This document shows positions 17,050 through 24,999 of a stretch of DNA of 64,000 bases, piece after piece (within the stretch, counting starts at the first letter, position 1; the number at the start of each line of letters is the position of its first letter). Origin of the DNA: Caryophanales bacterium (GTDB lineage Bacteria; Bacillota; Bacilli; Exiguobacteriales; Exiguobacteriaceae); the NCBI GenBank assembly GCA_902363455.1, contig CABJAC010000001.1, forward strand, positions 1-64,000, given 5' to 3'. The notes beneath the pieces are model-generated. The model made no database searches. It had not been told where the DNA came from and worked only from the letters and a program-made list of their open reading frames with translations. Made by a program: the position numbers and the translations under genes.

Positions 17050-17511
17050 ATGCGTACGGAACGGGACGAACGGTTACACGAGTTGACACTTGCTTATATG
17101 GAAAAAGACGTTTTAGGAACGAAGTGGTTATGGACGTTCTTGCTTTTTATAGGCATCGGGCTTTTAATGACACTGTTTGATTCGGTTTTATTGACGCTGT
17201 TATTTCCGGCTGCTTTCCTTGGATCCAATCTTCGTTACCAGATCAAAAAACGCCAAATTCTTGAATCATACGTTGGTGAAAAACTGGCAGCCAAACAATG
17301 GCGGTTTTGGCTTGTCCAACAAGTCGTGTCATGTGTTGCGTTTGCAATCCTTCTAGTCCAGATGATGAATTTGTCGTTTTGGCAGATGTGGGTGTCAATT
17401 CTCATTATCTTGCTCCCGATTCATCTTGTATCCGAATGGTGGTTTAAAAAACGCGTCTGGCGCGATGATCCGAATTTTGTCAGTGACCGGGAAGTTCAAA
17501 AAAATATATGA
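17050..17511 (+). CDS. Array membrane protein 3 of 5 (unknown family)
   Basis: A 153-residue protein closest to array member 2. Both have RDERLHxLTLAYxxK at the start, a middle KRxILExY motif, and DPNFVSDREVQK at the end. Four hydrophobic segments are visible (LWTFLLFIGIGLLMTLF, LTLLFPAAFLGS, VSCVAFAILLVQMM, WVSILIILLPIHLVS). The ribosome site is AAAAGGAG, and the gene begins 22 bases after its neighbour. The function is unknown. Confidence 0.75.
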   Translation: MRTERDERLHELTLAYMEKDVLGTKWLWTFLLFIGIGLLMTLFDSVLLTLLFPAAFLGSNLRYQIKKRQILESYVGEKLAAKQWRFWLVQQVVSCVAFAILLVQMMNLSFWQMWVSILIILLPIHLVSEWWFKKRVWRDDPNFVSDREVQKNI

Positions 17512-17529
17512 AGTAGGAGCAAACATCAA

Positions 17530-18006
17530 ATGAATACCTTGCTTGAAAAAAATGCACGGTTAAATCTGCTCGGACCGCCGTTGAGAAAAATACAACACTT
17601 GGTTCCGATTCCTGTTTTAGTGCTTGCCTTGATCGGTTGGTTCATTCCGGGTTTTTGGGAAACGGGACTGTTTACGTTATTTGCGATTACCGTACTTTGT
17701 CTCGGGGGCATCGTCCGTGAAATCATGCGTTTGCGGATTTTAAAACGACGTTTGCCGGCTGAAGTGTATCAAGAGACCGTCTTGAAGGTCGGTCGCGCCT
17801 CGATAATCGGGTATCTTGGCCCTATCATTTTATTCTACGCGGGCGATCTCCTCCCTCAGTATTCGGGTGTCGCATTTGCACTGCTTTTATTTTGGCTGAT
17901 TGCCATTACGGTGTATGTTTCTCGATTAAATAAAATAGCAAAACAATTGGACCCTGCTTTTGTGACGATGCGGGAAATCGAACAGTACCGGAAACCGGGA
18001 AATTAA
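17530..18006 (+). CDS. Array membrane protein 4 of 5 (unknown family)
   Basis: A 158-residue protein with the same plan as its neighbours: a short cytoplasmic N-terminus, two hydrophobic segments, a basic loop (REIMRLRILKRRLPAEVYQE), two more hydrophobic segments, and the C-terminal pattern LDPAFVTMREIEQ. Sequence similarity to members 1-3 is weak outside these features. It begins 18 bases after member 3. The ribosome site is GTAGGAG. Confidence 0.72.
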   Translation: MNTLLEKNARLNLLGPPLRKIQHLVPIPVLVLALIGWFIPGFWETGLFTLFAITVLCLGGIVREIMRLRILKRRLPAEVYQETVLKVGRASIIGYLGPIILFYAGDLLPQYSGVAFALLLFWLIAITVYVSRLNKIAKQLDPAFVTMREIEQYRKPGN

Positions 18007-18032
18007 TTTAGCGGTCAGGGGGAGGTCAGGGA

Positions 18033-18518
18033 ATGGATGAAATCAAACGGCAACGCACACTTGATTATCTGCGCCTCACGAAACGTGCCCGGCGTGTCCA
18101 AACGGTATTTTTTCTACTCGTCTTGGTCGTCTTTTTGTTTCTGGCAGATGATTTAAACTTTTCCGAAGCCTCGATGCATTACTTTTTACTAGTTCCGGTC
18201 CTCGGCTCCCAGTGGACCGTTCGCTTGTTGAAGTATCGTTATTTTACGAAACGATTTGACCGGATGGAAGTGTGGGACCATCTTGCCTTGCCGTACATCG
18301 TCATTACCATTAGCGAGTTGCTACTTGTCGTGGCATCCCAATTTCTAATTCCGTATGTGTCGCGACCAACGCTGATTGGTCCGATTCTTGTCTTTTTACT
18401 ATCCGTCTTGTCGCTCGACCGTCTCGTCGATTCGCGGATCAAACGACTCGATCCGACCCACCTATCAGAACGTGAGCTGATTCTCGCGGAACGGGAAGCA
18501 CGGCGCGTTAAATATTAA
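18033..18518 (+). CDS. Array membrane protein 5 of 5 (unknown family)
   Basis: A 161-residue protein with four hydrophobic segments and the C-terminal pattern LDPTHLSERELILAEREARR, which extends the shared DP-x-x-(V/I/L)-(S/T)-x-x-E motif. The N-terminus (RQRTLDYLRLTKRARRVQ) resembles the charged start of members 2 and 3. The ribosome site is GGGGGAGG. It closes the operon, which ends at a strong terminator 25 bases downstream. Confidence 0.72.
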   Translation: MDEIKRQRTLDYLRLTKRARRVQTVFFLLVLVVFLFLADDLNFSEASMHYFLLVPVLGSQWTVRLLKYRYFTKRFDRMEVWDHLALPYIVITISELLLVVASQFLIPYVSRPTLIGPILVFLLSVLSLDRLVDSRIKRLDPTHLSERELILAEREARRVKY

Positions 18519-18542
18519 ATAATAATGAACCGTTACGTAAAA

Positions 18543-18594
18543 AACAACAGCGGCGAAAGGAAGTTAAAATTCCTCTCGCCGCTGTTGTTTTTTT
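18543..18594 (+). terminator. Terminator of the membrane-protein array
   Basis: A near-perfect 20-base-pair stem (AACAACAGCGGCGAAAGGAA against TTCCTCTCGCCGCTGTTGTT, one mismatch) is followed by seven T. It marks the end of the five-gene operon. Confidence 0.92.
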
Positions 18595-18748
18595 AGAAAT
18601 GATTTGATTTACGAGACTCCTGCAGGAAGAAGCGCAAGGCAACTTGCGCTGTCAGAGACAAATAAGACCCGCTTTCCTGTCCAAATGGGCAGGAAAACTG
18701 GCTTGTGTCTCGCCTGAGGAAAGCGAGTGAAACAAGAAATCATTTCTT
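18594..18748. repeat. Dispersed palindromic element, copy A
   Basis: One of five copies in the window. It contains ACTCCTGCAGGAAGAAGCGC, ACTTGCGCTGTCAGAGACA and GGCTTGTGTCTCGCCTGAGG in this order. A central TCCTGTCC/GGGCAGGA hairpin and an outer inverted repeat (GAAATGATTT near the left end, AAATCATTTC near the right) close the structure. It fills the intergenic space between two convergent transcripts. Confidence 0.75.
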
Positions 18749-18766
18749 ATTGGTTGATTAGTGTTC

Positions 18767-19774
18767 TTACTTTTTCAGAAGCAGATAGATAAAGTACGGG
18801 GCGCCAATCAGCGCAACAACGATACCAGCCGGAACGCCGTCCGGATCAGCGATGTTTCGTCCGATCGTATCCGCCAAGACGAGTAACCAGCCACCGATCA
18901 ACAGTGCGATTGGTAAAAACCATTGGTGACGGGGACCGACAAGAGCACGGGCAATGTGTGGTGCCATCAAACCGATGAAGGAGATGCCTCCGGTGACAGA
19001 GACGGCAGACGCCGCGAGTGCGACAGCCGTCAGCAACAGTTGAATCCGTTCCTTCTCGATCGAGACCCCAACACCGATCGCGACCGGTTCGTTTAAAGCG
19101 AGCAGGTTCAATTTATTGGCTTTATACAGCGTAAACGGAACCAAGACGATCAGCCAGGGCAGCAAGGCGTAGACGAACGTCCAGTCCGTCCCCCAAATGT
19201 TACCGGCGAGCCATTTGGCGATGAAATCGACCTTTTCGCGTTTCGTTGACGAAATCAGGATGACCATGATGCCGGATAACGCCATCGAGAAGCCGACACC
19301 GGTCAAAATCAGCCGAATCGGCTGAAGTCCGCGGATCCGGTCATAGGAAAGGGCGTAAATTGCGACAGCTGTCAGTAAGGCCCCTAAAAATGCAGCAACC
19401 GGTAATCCGTAGATAAATGAGCCGACATCAACCGGGAAATAGAGGAAGAAAATCGCCACCGCAACACCGGCTCCTGTGTTAATTCCGATAATGCCGGGAT
19501 CGGCCAGTTCATTCCGTGTGATCCCTTGCAAAATCGAACCGGACAAGGCGAGTGCCATTCCGGCGAGCAACGTAATTAAAATCCGCGGCAGACGCAGCGA
19601 GAACAAAACGAAATCTTCTTTAAACGATCCTTGACCGAATAACGTCGGCAACAGACGGTCGTACGAGACGGATGCTGGACCAAGCCCGATACTGATGACG
19701 ATCGTGCCGAGCAATAACAAACTTAACAATAAAAAGATCAAGCGTTGACGTCGGCGTAAACGAGTTTCCATCAT
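18767..19774 (-). CDS. Iron-siderophore ABC transporter permease (FecCD family), second
   Basis: A 335-residue permease with about ten hydrophobic segments and the FecCD signatures ALAGMALALSGSILQGITRNELADPGIIGI, read in two overlapping parts, and GGISFIGLMAPHIARALVG near residue 245. It pairs with the upstream permease to form the membrane channel for Fe3+-siderophore import. The start overlaps the previous stop by four bases (ATGA). It is the last gene of a four-gene operon: ATPase, lipoprotein, permease, permease. Confidence 0.93.
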   Translation of the reverse strand: MMETRLRRRQRLIFLLLSLLLLGTIVISIGLGPASVSYDRLLPTLFGQGSFKEDFVLFSLRLPRILITLLAGMALALSGSILQGITRNELADPGIIGINTGAGVAVAIFFLYFPVDVGSFIYGLPVAAFLGALLTAVAIYALSYDRIRGLQPIRLILTGVGFSMALSGIMVILISSTKREKVDFIAKWLAGNIWGTDWTFVYALLPWLIVLVPFTLYKANKLNLLALNEPVAIGVGVSIEKERIQLLLTAVALAASAVSVTGGISFIGLMAPHIARALVGPRHQWFLPIALLIGGWLLVLADTIGRNIADPDGVPAGIVVALIGAPYFIYLLLKK

Positions 19775-20772
19775 GAGAATGCGTGACCTCCTTTACGGAC
19801 AATCAATAAGAAGAACGGTAAACCGAGCATCGAGACGATTGCGACGACCGGTGTCTCGTACGGCGCAAACAGCGTCCGACCGATTGTATCGGCGAGTAAC
19901 ATGAACGTCGCTCCGAATACAGCCGTCATCGGCAGAATGTAACGGTAATCGGTGCCGACGATGGCGCGGACGATATGCGGAATCATCAATCCGATGAACG
20001 CCATGTTGCCGACTAAGGCGACCGCTGCACCGGCAAGCAGGATGACGACGACATAAAGTACAGCTTTGATCCGGGTGATGTTTTGACCAAGCCCAAGTGC
20101 GACTTCTTCCGACAGACTGAGGATCGTCAACTGGCGCGAGAAGATCATCGCAATTACCGTCCCGATGACGATGACCGGCGTGATCGCTTGCAGTTGTCCC
20201 CACGTCGTGCCGACGAGTCCACCGGATGTCCACTGGGAAACATCTTGGGCAATCTTGAAGTAAATACCGATGCCTTCCGCAATTGCGTATAAAAAGGCAG
20301 AAATCGCTGATCCGGCGAGGACGATCCGGAGCGGGGAGAAGCCGCCTTGGCGGGAAGCACCGATTCCGAAGACGAGTGCCGCGCCGAGTGCGGCACCGAT
20401 GAAACAGGCGAGCATGATGCCGTAATAGTTGATGCCGGGAATAAAGACAATTGCTAAGGCAAGAGCCGCATTGGCACCGGCGGTCAAGCCGAGCAGACCG
20501 GGATCCGCCAGAGGATTCCGGGTCATCGCCTGCATGATGGCACCTGAGACGCCGAGTGCGGCACCGACGAGAATCGCCGCAAGTTCGCGGGGGAGACGGA
20601 TTTCCTGAATGATTTTTGCTTTATCGTTGAGCGGACCAAACGTCAAGGCGTTCCAGACTTCGCGAATGGTGGTATCCGCAGCACCAAACGTCATTGAAAG
20701 CCAAAACATGACGACGAACAGGATCAGTCCGAATGAAATTTTTAAGCCAAAAGGTAGTCGAGCGGATGACAC
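19771..20772 (-). CDS. Iron-siderophore ABC transporter permease (FecCD family), first
   Basis: A 333-residue permease with the family pattern GAALGVSGAIMQAMTRNPLADPGLLG and the coupling-loop segment AFIGLMIPHIVRAIVG. The start chosen is the GTG at 20772, because GGAGG lies eight bases before it; a TTG 30 bases upstream has no ribosome site and falls next to a hairpin. It is translationally coupled to the second permease. The hairpin between it and the lipoprotein gene may lower its expression relative to the binding protein. Confidence 0.9.
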   Translation of the reverse strand: MSSARLPFGLKISFGLILFVVMFWLSMTFGAADTTIREVWNALTFGPLNDKAKIIQEIRLPRELAAILVGAALGVSGAIMQAMTRNPLADPGLLGLTAGANAALALAIVFIPGINYYGIMLACFIGAALGAALVFGIGASRQGGFSPLRIVLAGSAISAFLYAIAEGIGIYFKIAQDVSQWTSGGLVGTTWGQLQAITPVIVIGTVIAMIFSRQLTILSLSEEVALGLGQNITRIKAVLYVVVILLAGAAVALVGNMAFIGLMIPHIVRAIVGTDYRYILPMTAVFGATFMLLADTIGRTLFAPYETPVVAIVSMLGLPFFLLIVRKGGHAFS

Positions 20773-20803
20773 AGATATCGCCTCCAGTTTGTATGAATCC
20801 AAA

Positions 20804-20834
20804 AAAGGAGGGAGCGATGAGGCTCCCTCCTTTA
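20804..20834 (-). terminator. Hairpin between binding-protein and permease genes
   Basis: AAAGGAGGGAGC and GCTCCCTCCTTT form a perfect 12-base-pair stem with a six-base loop inside the transporter operon. It may act as a partial terminator or as a 3' stabiliser of the upstream lipoprotein message. It is A/T-flanked but lacks a long T run. Confidence 0.65.
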
Positions 20835-20841
20835 GTATACG

Positions 20842-21753
20842 TTACGCGCCAAGGAAACTTTTCTTGAAGAACTCCAGTTGACGTTCCAATGTGAGTGGAT
20901 CGTTGAAGTAAAATTCTTTTGAATCGACTTCGTAGACTTGCTTGTTCTTAACGGCAGGGATGTTTTTGTATGTGTCCGTTTCTGTGAACGAGTTATCCGC
21001 TTCTGCTGTCTTGCTGAAGATCAGGTAATCGCCTGCATATTCAGGTAAGACTTCCGGTGATAACGCGTAGTAGCCGTCTTTTAACGCCATCTCTGTGACT
21101 TTTTTCGGCATTTTCAGTTTCATCTCTTGGTAGAGGATTTCTGTGCCGCGGCCCCAGTTGTCGCCGAAGACGTAGAGTTGTTTGTCGAAGCTTTCGATGA
21201 CAGAAACTGTCGCATCGTCACCGATTTTAGCTTTGATTTCTGTTCCAGCATCTGCTGCACGTGTTTTAAAGTCTTTGACCCAGTCGCGTGCTTCTTGTTC
21301 TTTGTTGAGCAATTTACCGATTTCGATGTGTTGCGTCAAGTAGTCGACTTTGCCGTATGTGTACGTGACAGTGGGTGCGATTTCTTTGAATTTATCGATG
21401 TTTTTTGTCGTATCGTATCCGATGATGAGATCCGGCTCGAGTTCGATGACTTTTTCGACGTTCTCTTCTGATACTTCTTGAACATCTTTCAAATCAAACT
21501 TCGGATTTGATTTTGACCACGAGTCGACACCGACGAGCGGTACGTCGAGTGCCATGACGTTTCCGGCGAAACCAGCCAGGACGACGACACGTTTTGGATC
21601 AGCTGGAACTTCGACGTCCCCTTTTTCGGATTTATAGGTAATCGTTTCTTTTTTTGTATCAGCAGACGATGTCTCTTCTTTTTTCTCCGTGTTGCCACAA
21701 GCGGCAATCACAAGCGTTAACAATAAAAGAACCGGTAATAAAAGCTTTTTCAT
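20842..21753 (-). CDS. Siderophore-binding lipoprotein (FhuD-like)
   Basis: A 303-residue lipoprotein with lipobox LVIAAC (C19). The middle segment ESFDKQLYVFGDNWGRGTEILYQ resembles the staphylococcal FhuD2 pattern (YGDNWGRGGEVLYQ), which points to hydroxamate siderophores such as ferrichrome or ferrioxamine rather than catecholates. KRVVVLAGFAGNVMAL and DLIIGYDTTKNIDKFKEIAPTV are also typical of the family. The ribosome site is AAGGGAGA, three bases after the ATPase stop. The ligand assignment is inferred from remembered similarity and needs a search. Confidence 0.88.
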   Translation of the reverse strand: MKKLLLPVLLLLTLVIAACGNTEKKEETSSADTKKETITYKSEKGDVEVPADPKRVVVLAGFAGNVMALDVPLVGVDSWSKSNPKFDLKDVQEVSEENVEKVIELEPDLIIGYDTTKNIDKFKEIAPTVTYTYGKVDYLTQHIEIGKLLNKEQEARDWVKDFKTRAADAGTEIKAKIGDDATVSVIESFDKQLYVFGDNWGRGTEILYQEMKLKMPKKVTEMALKDGYYALSPEVLPEYAGDYLIFSKTAEADNSFTETDTYKNIPAVKNKQVYEVDSKEFYFNDPLTLERQLEFFKKSFLGA

Positions 21754-21756
21754 GAT

Positions 21757-22548
21757 TCAGTCTCCCTTAATTAAGTTGTAGGTGACACACATCGGTTTAT
21801 TCGTGCGCGGATCACGACCGATTTCGGCATCGATATGGAATACATCTTTGAGGACGTCTTTTGAGATGACTTCCTCACACGTTCCGGCTTTGACGACTTC
21901 ACCGTGTTTCATGGCGATGATGTAATCGGCGAAACGTGCCGCTTGATTTAAATCGTGTAACACCATCACGATCGTCCGACCTTCTGTCCGGTTGAGTTGT
22001 TCGAGTAACTCCAAAACTTCGAGTTGGTGGGCGAGATCGAGGTAGGTCGTCGGTTCATCGAGGAAGATGATGTCCGTTTCCTGCGCGAGGGCCATCGCGA
22101 TCCAGACCCGTTGCCGTTGACCACCGGATAAGGCGTCGACCGGACGATGCTTAAACGCCATCGTGTCCGTCGCTTCCAGTGCCCAATCGATGATCTCGTA
22201 ATCGTGTTTCGTTAAACGACCAAATCCTTTTTGATAAGGAAAGCGACCGTATGAGACCAGCTCTGCGACCGTTAGACCACTTGCGCTTTCCGGTGTCTGG
22301 GGCAGGATAGCCATTTTCCGGGCAAGCAGTTTTGTACTTTCCTTGGCAATATCGAGACCATCAAGTAACGCGCGTCCCGATTGATGGGGAATGATCCGGG
22401 TCATCGCCTTCAGTAAAGTCGATTTGCCGCATCCGTTCGCACCGATGATCGTCGTGATTTTTCGATCAGGAATCTGAACCGTCAATTCCTTGACGATGGT
22501 ACGATCTCCGTAACCAATACTGATTTCTTCTGTTGCTAGACGTACCAT
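21757..22548 (-). CDS. Siderophore ABC transporter ATP-binding protein (FhuC/YusV-like)
   Basis: A 263-residue ATPase with Walker A GANGCGKST (about residues 36-44), Q-loop LPQTPES, signature LSGGQRQRVWIAMAL, Walker B IIFLDEPTTYLD and switch histidine MVLHDLNQ. It energises the two FecCD permeases of the operon. The start at 22548 follows GAAGGAG; an in-frame ATG 36 bases upstream overlaps the regulatory region. It is the first gene of the operon and lies behind a near-perfect Fur box. Confidence 0.95.
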   Translation of the reverse strand: MVRLATEEISIGYGDRTIVKELTVQIPDRKITTIIGANGCGKSTLLKAMTRIIPHQSGRALLDGLDIAKESTKLLARKMAILPQTPESASGLTVAELVSYGRFPYQKGFGRLTKHDYEIIDWALEATDTMAFKHRPVDALSGGQRQRVWIAMALAQETDIIFLDEPTTYLDLAHQLEVLELLEQLNRTEGRTIVMVLHDLNQAARFADYIIAMKHGEVVKAGTCEEVISKDVLKDVFHIDAEIGRDPRTNKPMCVTYNLIKGD

Positions 22549-22585
22549 AGACAGAGGCTCCTTCTCGTGTAAAGCTGTTATCATT

Positions 22586-22604
22586 GATAATGATTATCAC
22601 TATC
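22586..22604. promoter_or_regulatory. Fur box of the siderophore transporter operon
   Basis: GATAATGATTATCACTATC matches the 19-base Fur consensus GATAATGATTATCATTATC at 18 positions. On the minus strand a TTGACA (22643-22638) and a TATGGT about 18 bases later precede it, so the box covers the start of transcription of the transporter operon. Confidence 0.92.
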
Positions 22605-22652
22605 GTCCACCTAACCATAACAGTTTCATAAAAACGCTGTCAACATTTTTTC

Positions 22653-22702
22653 TTGTCTTCAAGAGATGTTCACGTTATCATTGGGAATGAGAATGATAAT
22701 CA
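22653..22702 (+). promoter_or_regulatory. Promoter and Fur box of the ferredoxin reductase gene
   Basis: TTGTCT, 17 bases, TATCAT (22653-22681), followed by TGAGAAT-G-ATAATCA (22688-22702), which matches the 7-1-7 Fur motif at 12 of 14 positions. This gives iron-dependent repression to the gene divergent from the transporter. Confidence 0.7.
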
Positions 22703-22732
22703 GTCGTATCGAATCGTGAGGGAGTGAGCGAG

Positions 22733-23788
22733 ATGGAGCAGCAGGAATTGTTCGATGTAACGGTAATTGGTGGAGGCCCGGCCGGGTTATACTCTACTTT
22801 CTATAGTGGACTACGCGGAATGAAGACGAAATTGATCGAATATCAGGCAGAACTGGGTGGAAAGATTCACGTCTATCCGGAAAAGATGATTTGGGACGTC
22901 GGGGGTCAGCCACCTATTACCGGTGCAAAGCTGATGGAACAGCTGGTCGAACAAGGACTGACGTTTAATCCGACCGTTCATCTGAATGAAAAGATCATCT
23001 CGATCACGAAAGATGTGTTTGGCAATTTTGTGCTAGAGGCGGAATCGGGAACGGTCCACTATTCAAAGACGGTCATCATTGCGGTTGGCGGCGGGATTCT
23101 CAATCCGCAGAAATTGAAGATCGAGGGCGCGGAACGGTACGAGGTGTCGAACTTGAACTACACCGTCAAATCGATTGAACGGTTTAAGGATAAGACCGTC
23201 ATCATTTCCGGCGGCGGCAACTCGGCGATCGACTGGGCGAATGAACTGGAACCGGTCGCGAAAAAAGTCTACGTCACCTACCGAAAAGACTGTTTCACGG
23301 GACATGAAGCGCAAGTCGAGCAACTCGTGAACAGTTCGGCCGTATGTCTCTTGAATACGACGATTCATAAATTAATCGCCAGTGACGACCATCACCGGAT
23401 TGCCTCGGTTGAACTGATTGATTGTGCGACAAGCGAGACGATGGCTTTGGAAATTGACGAGGTCATCATCAATCACGGCTACGAACAGGATGCTGAGTTA
23501 CTGGCGAACTGTGAACTGGATTTGAAGCAGGTCGATGACTTCTATATTGAAGGAACGGCATCCAGTGAATCGAGTGTTCCCGGATTGTATGCAGCAGGTG
23601 ATATCTTATCGCATGACGGAAAAGTCCACCTCATCTCCGGTGCGTTTCAGGACGCGGCGAACGCCGTCAACCGGGCGAAAAAATTCATCGAACCGGACGC
23701 AGCAAAAGTCGCGATGGTTTCGTCGCATAATGAAGTCTTTAAGAAACGGAACCGGGAACTGATTCAAGAAATGGTCAATCAGAAGTGA
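22733..23788 (+). CDS. Ferredoxin--NADP(+) reductase, thioredoxin-reductase type (YcgT/YumC-like)
   Basis: A 351-residue flavoprotein. FAD motif VIGGGPAGLYSTFYSGLRG lies at the N-terminus, NADPH motif ISGGGNSAIDWANELEP near residue 160, and GLYAAGDILSHDGKVHLISGAFQDAANAVNRA near the C-terminus. The CxxC of true thioredoxin reductases is missing, which marks it as the FNR type that reduces ferredoxin or flavodoxin. The Fur box and divergent siderophore transporter suggest it supplies electrons to release iron from imported siderophore, as proposed for Fur-regulated YcgT. The ATG at 22733 follows GAGGGAG. Confidence 0.9.
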   Translation: MEQQELFDVTVIGGGPAGLYSTFYSGLRGMKTKLIEYQAELGGKIHVYPEKMIWDVGGQPPITGAKLMEQLVEQGLTFNPTVHLNEKIISITKDVFGNFVLEAESGTVHYSKTVIIAVGGGILNPQKLKIEGAERYEVSNLNYTVKSIERFKDKTVIISGGGNSAIDWANELEPVAKKVYVTYRKDCFTGHEAQVEQLVNSSAVCLLNTTIHKLIASDDHHRIASVELIDCATSETMALEIDEVIINHGYEQDAELLANCELDLKQVDDFYIEGTASSESSVPGLYAAGDILSHDGKVHLISGAFQDAANAVNRAKKFIEPDAAKVAMVSSHNEVFKKRNRELIQEMVNQK

Positions 23789-23866
23789 ACCAAAAAAACA
23801 CCTGTCTTTCAGTTCGACCTTGTCACATGGACATCGGTTTTCTGAAAAGCAGGTGTTTTTTTGGTT
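23788..23866. terminator. Long bidirectional terminator
   Basis: AACCAAAAAAACACCTG and CAGGTGTTTTTTTGGTT form a perfect 17-base-pair outer stem, with CTTTCAG/CTGAAAAG pairing further in. It separates the reductase gene from the convergent calcium-binding protein gene. Confidence 0.88.
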
Positions 23867-23876
23867 CGTTCAGTCA

Positions 23877-24671
23877 TTAATCGTCATCGTCCTGGTCATC
23901 GTCGTCCTGGTCATCGTCCTGGTCATCGTCGTCCTGCCCTTGATCATCTTGATCCGTATCTTGATCATCTTCTTCGACATGACGATGCTCGGATTTCGTT
24001 TTTACATGATCGAAATATTCTAGTTCGATTTTCAATTGATAAGAACCTGAAAGTGCAAACAAACTGATGAGCTGTGTACGCAATTCCTCTTGCGTCATTT
24101 TTGGATTCGATTCAATGAACTGAATCAATTGACGCACGCGGGCTCCATCAACCGCGGCATTATTTGTTTTAACACGCAGTTGACTCTTTTTCTTTTTGAA
24201 GTGATACTCAACCTGACTTTCAGTTGTTTCTGTTGCGAGTTCGATCTTCATTTTTTTCAACATGTCTTCGTACCGATGACCGCCCTGATTGCGCTCTTTG
24301 CCGTCGAGGATACCATCGCGATCGGAGTCACGTGTATAGGGTTTCGTTCCAAGTTCGAGTTCAATGGTGTTACTTAAGCCGTCTCGGTCCGTATCTTCGT
24401 TCGCATCACTAATACGGTCCCGGTCACTATCTTGATTTCGAGGACTAAGTTCGAGTTTGTATTCTGTATAGTTACTTAAACCATCATGGTCTGTATCTTG
24501 CTGGGCCAGCTTCGTTCCTTTGAGCTTGTACTTCTTTTCCCAGCTGTCATGGATCCCGTTCTTGTTGCGGTCATACTTTGATGTCTTACTCTTGGCGTCG
24601 ATTGAGCCGAGCGGAGTGAGCATTAAAGTACAAGCAAGACCGGCAGTTACTACATAATTGATTTTTTTCAT
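23877..24671 (-). CDS. Secreted calcium-binding protein with thrombospondin type 3-like repeats
   Basis: A 264-residue secreted protein with a signal peptide (cleavage near IDAKS, residue 26) and four or five D-x-D-x-D-G type loops between residues 33 and 125 (DRNKNGIHD, DTDHDGLSN, DTDRDGLSN, DSDRDGILD), the pattern of bacterial thrombospondin type 3/dockerin-like calcium loops. A basic middle part contains KKKKSQLRVKTNN. The last 40 residues are almost all D, Q and E. The gene lies behind a cyclic-di-GMP-I riboswitch candidate and has the ribosome site AAAGGAGAC. A role in the cell surface or biofilm matrix is inferred; it has no recognised enzyme domain. Confidence 0.82.
   Translation of the reverse strand: MKKINYVVTAGLACTLMLTPLGSIDAKSKTSKYDRNKNGIHDSWEKKYKLKGTKLAQQDTDHDGLSNYTEYKLELSPRNQDSDRDRISDANEDTDRDGLSNTIELELGTKPYTRDSDRDGILDGKERNQGGHRYEDMLKKMKIELATETTESQVEYHFKKKKSQLRVKTNNAAVDGARVRQLIQFIESNPKMTQEELRTQLISLFALSGSYQLKIELEYFDHVKTKSEHRHVEEDDQDTDQDDQGQDDDDQDDDQDDDDQDDDD
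23883..23936. repeat. 27-base tandem repeat in the acidic tail
   Basis: Two perfect, adjacent copies of a 27-base unit, each made of GTCATCGTCCTG plus GTCATCGTCGTCCTG. They encode the DDQ/DDDQ pattern at the end of the calcium-binding protein. Copy number changes would keep the reading frame. Confidence 0.85.
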
Positions 24672-24696
24672 GTTGGTGTAGTCTCCTTTTTTGAAT

Positions 24697-24785
24697 TTCG
24701 GTAACTGGCAAGCATAGCCTGAAGCGGTAGCCCCTATAGTTTTGCGTCACCACATTTCTGTGGGTTTGCCCGTTCGATTCCAGTA
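24697..24785 (-). ncRNA. Cyclic-di-GMP-I (GEMM-I) riboswitch candidate
   Basis: On the minus strand the order is GGGCAAACC, then CCACA-GAAA-TGTGG (stem with the conserved GAAA tetraloop), then TGACGCAAAACTATAGGGGC, a second variable stem, and GCCAGTTACCG. This matches the GEMM-I layout known from Vc2 (GGGCAAACC, GAAA-capped P1b, GGGACGCAAAGCC, GGGUUACCG). It ends about 12 bases before the ribosome site of the calcium-binding protein gene. No separate terminator is evident after it, so control of translation initiation is possible. Confidence 0.8.
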
Positions 24786-24936
24786 AAGAACCGTACGTTT
24801 AGTATAAGCGATTCGTTTTTATAGAGATGAGTGGATTTTAAATAAAGAGTCAGTAAAATATATAATCATCTCGTGGGTTAATTAAGATTCAGGAAAGGGT
24901 CAACCAAAACCGTTGAAATGAAACGAATAGGACATG

Positions 24937-24978
24937 GATGGCTTCTGTTCTTCGGACGGAAGCCATCTGTTTTTTTGT
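24937..24978 (+). terminator. Hairpin with T run upstream of the symporter gene
   Basis: GATGGCTTC and GAAGCCATC pair, followed by TGTTTTTTTG. No rightward gene ends here, so it either stops stray transcription from the left or belongs to an unannotated leader. The stretch 24786-24936 shows nothing else I can name. Confidence 0.55.
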
Positions 24979-24999
24979 ATTGTACTATAACAGATGGGT

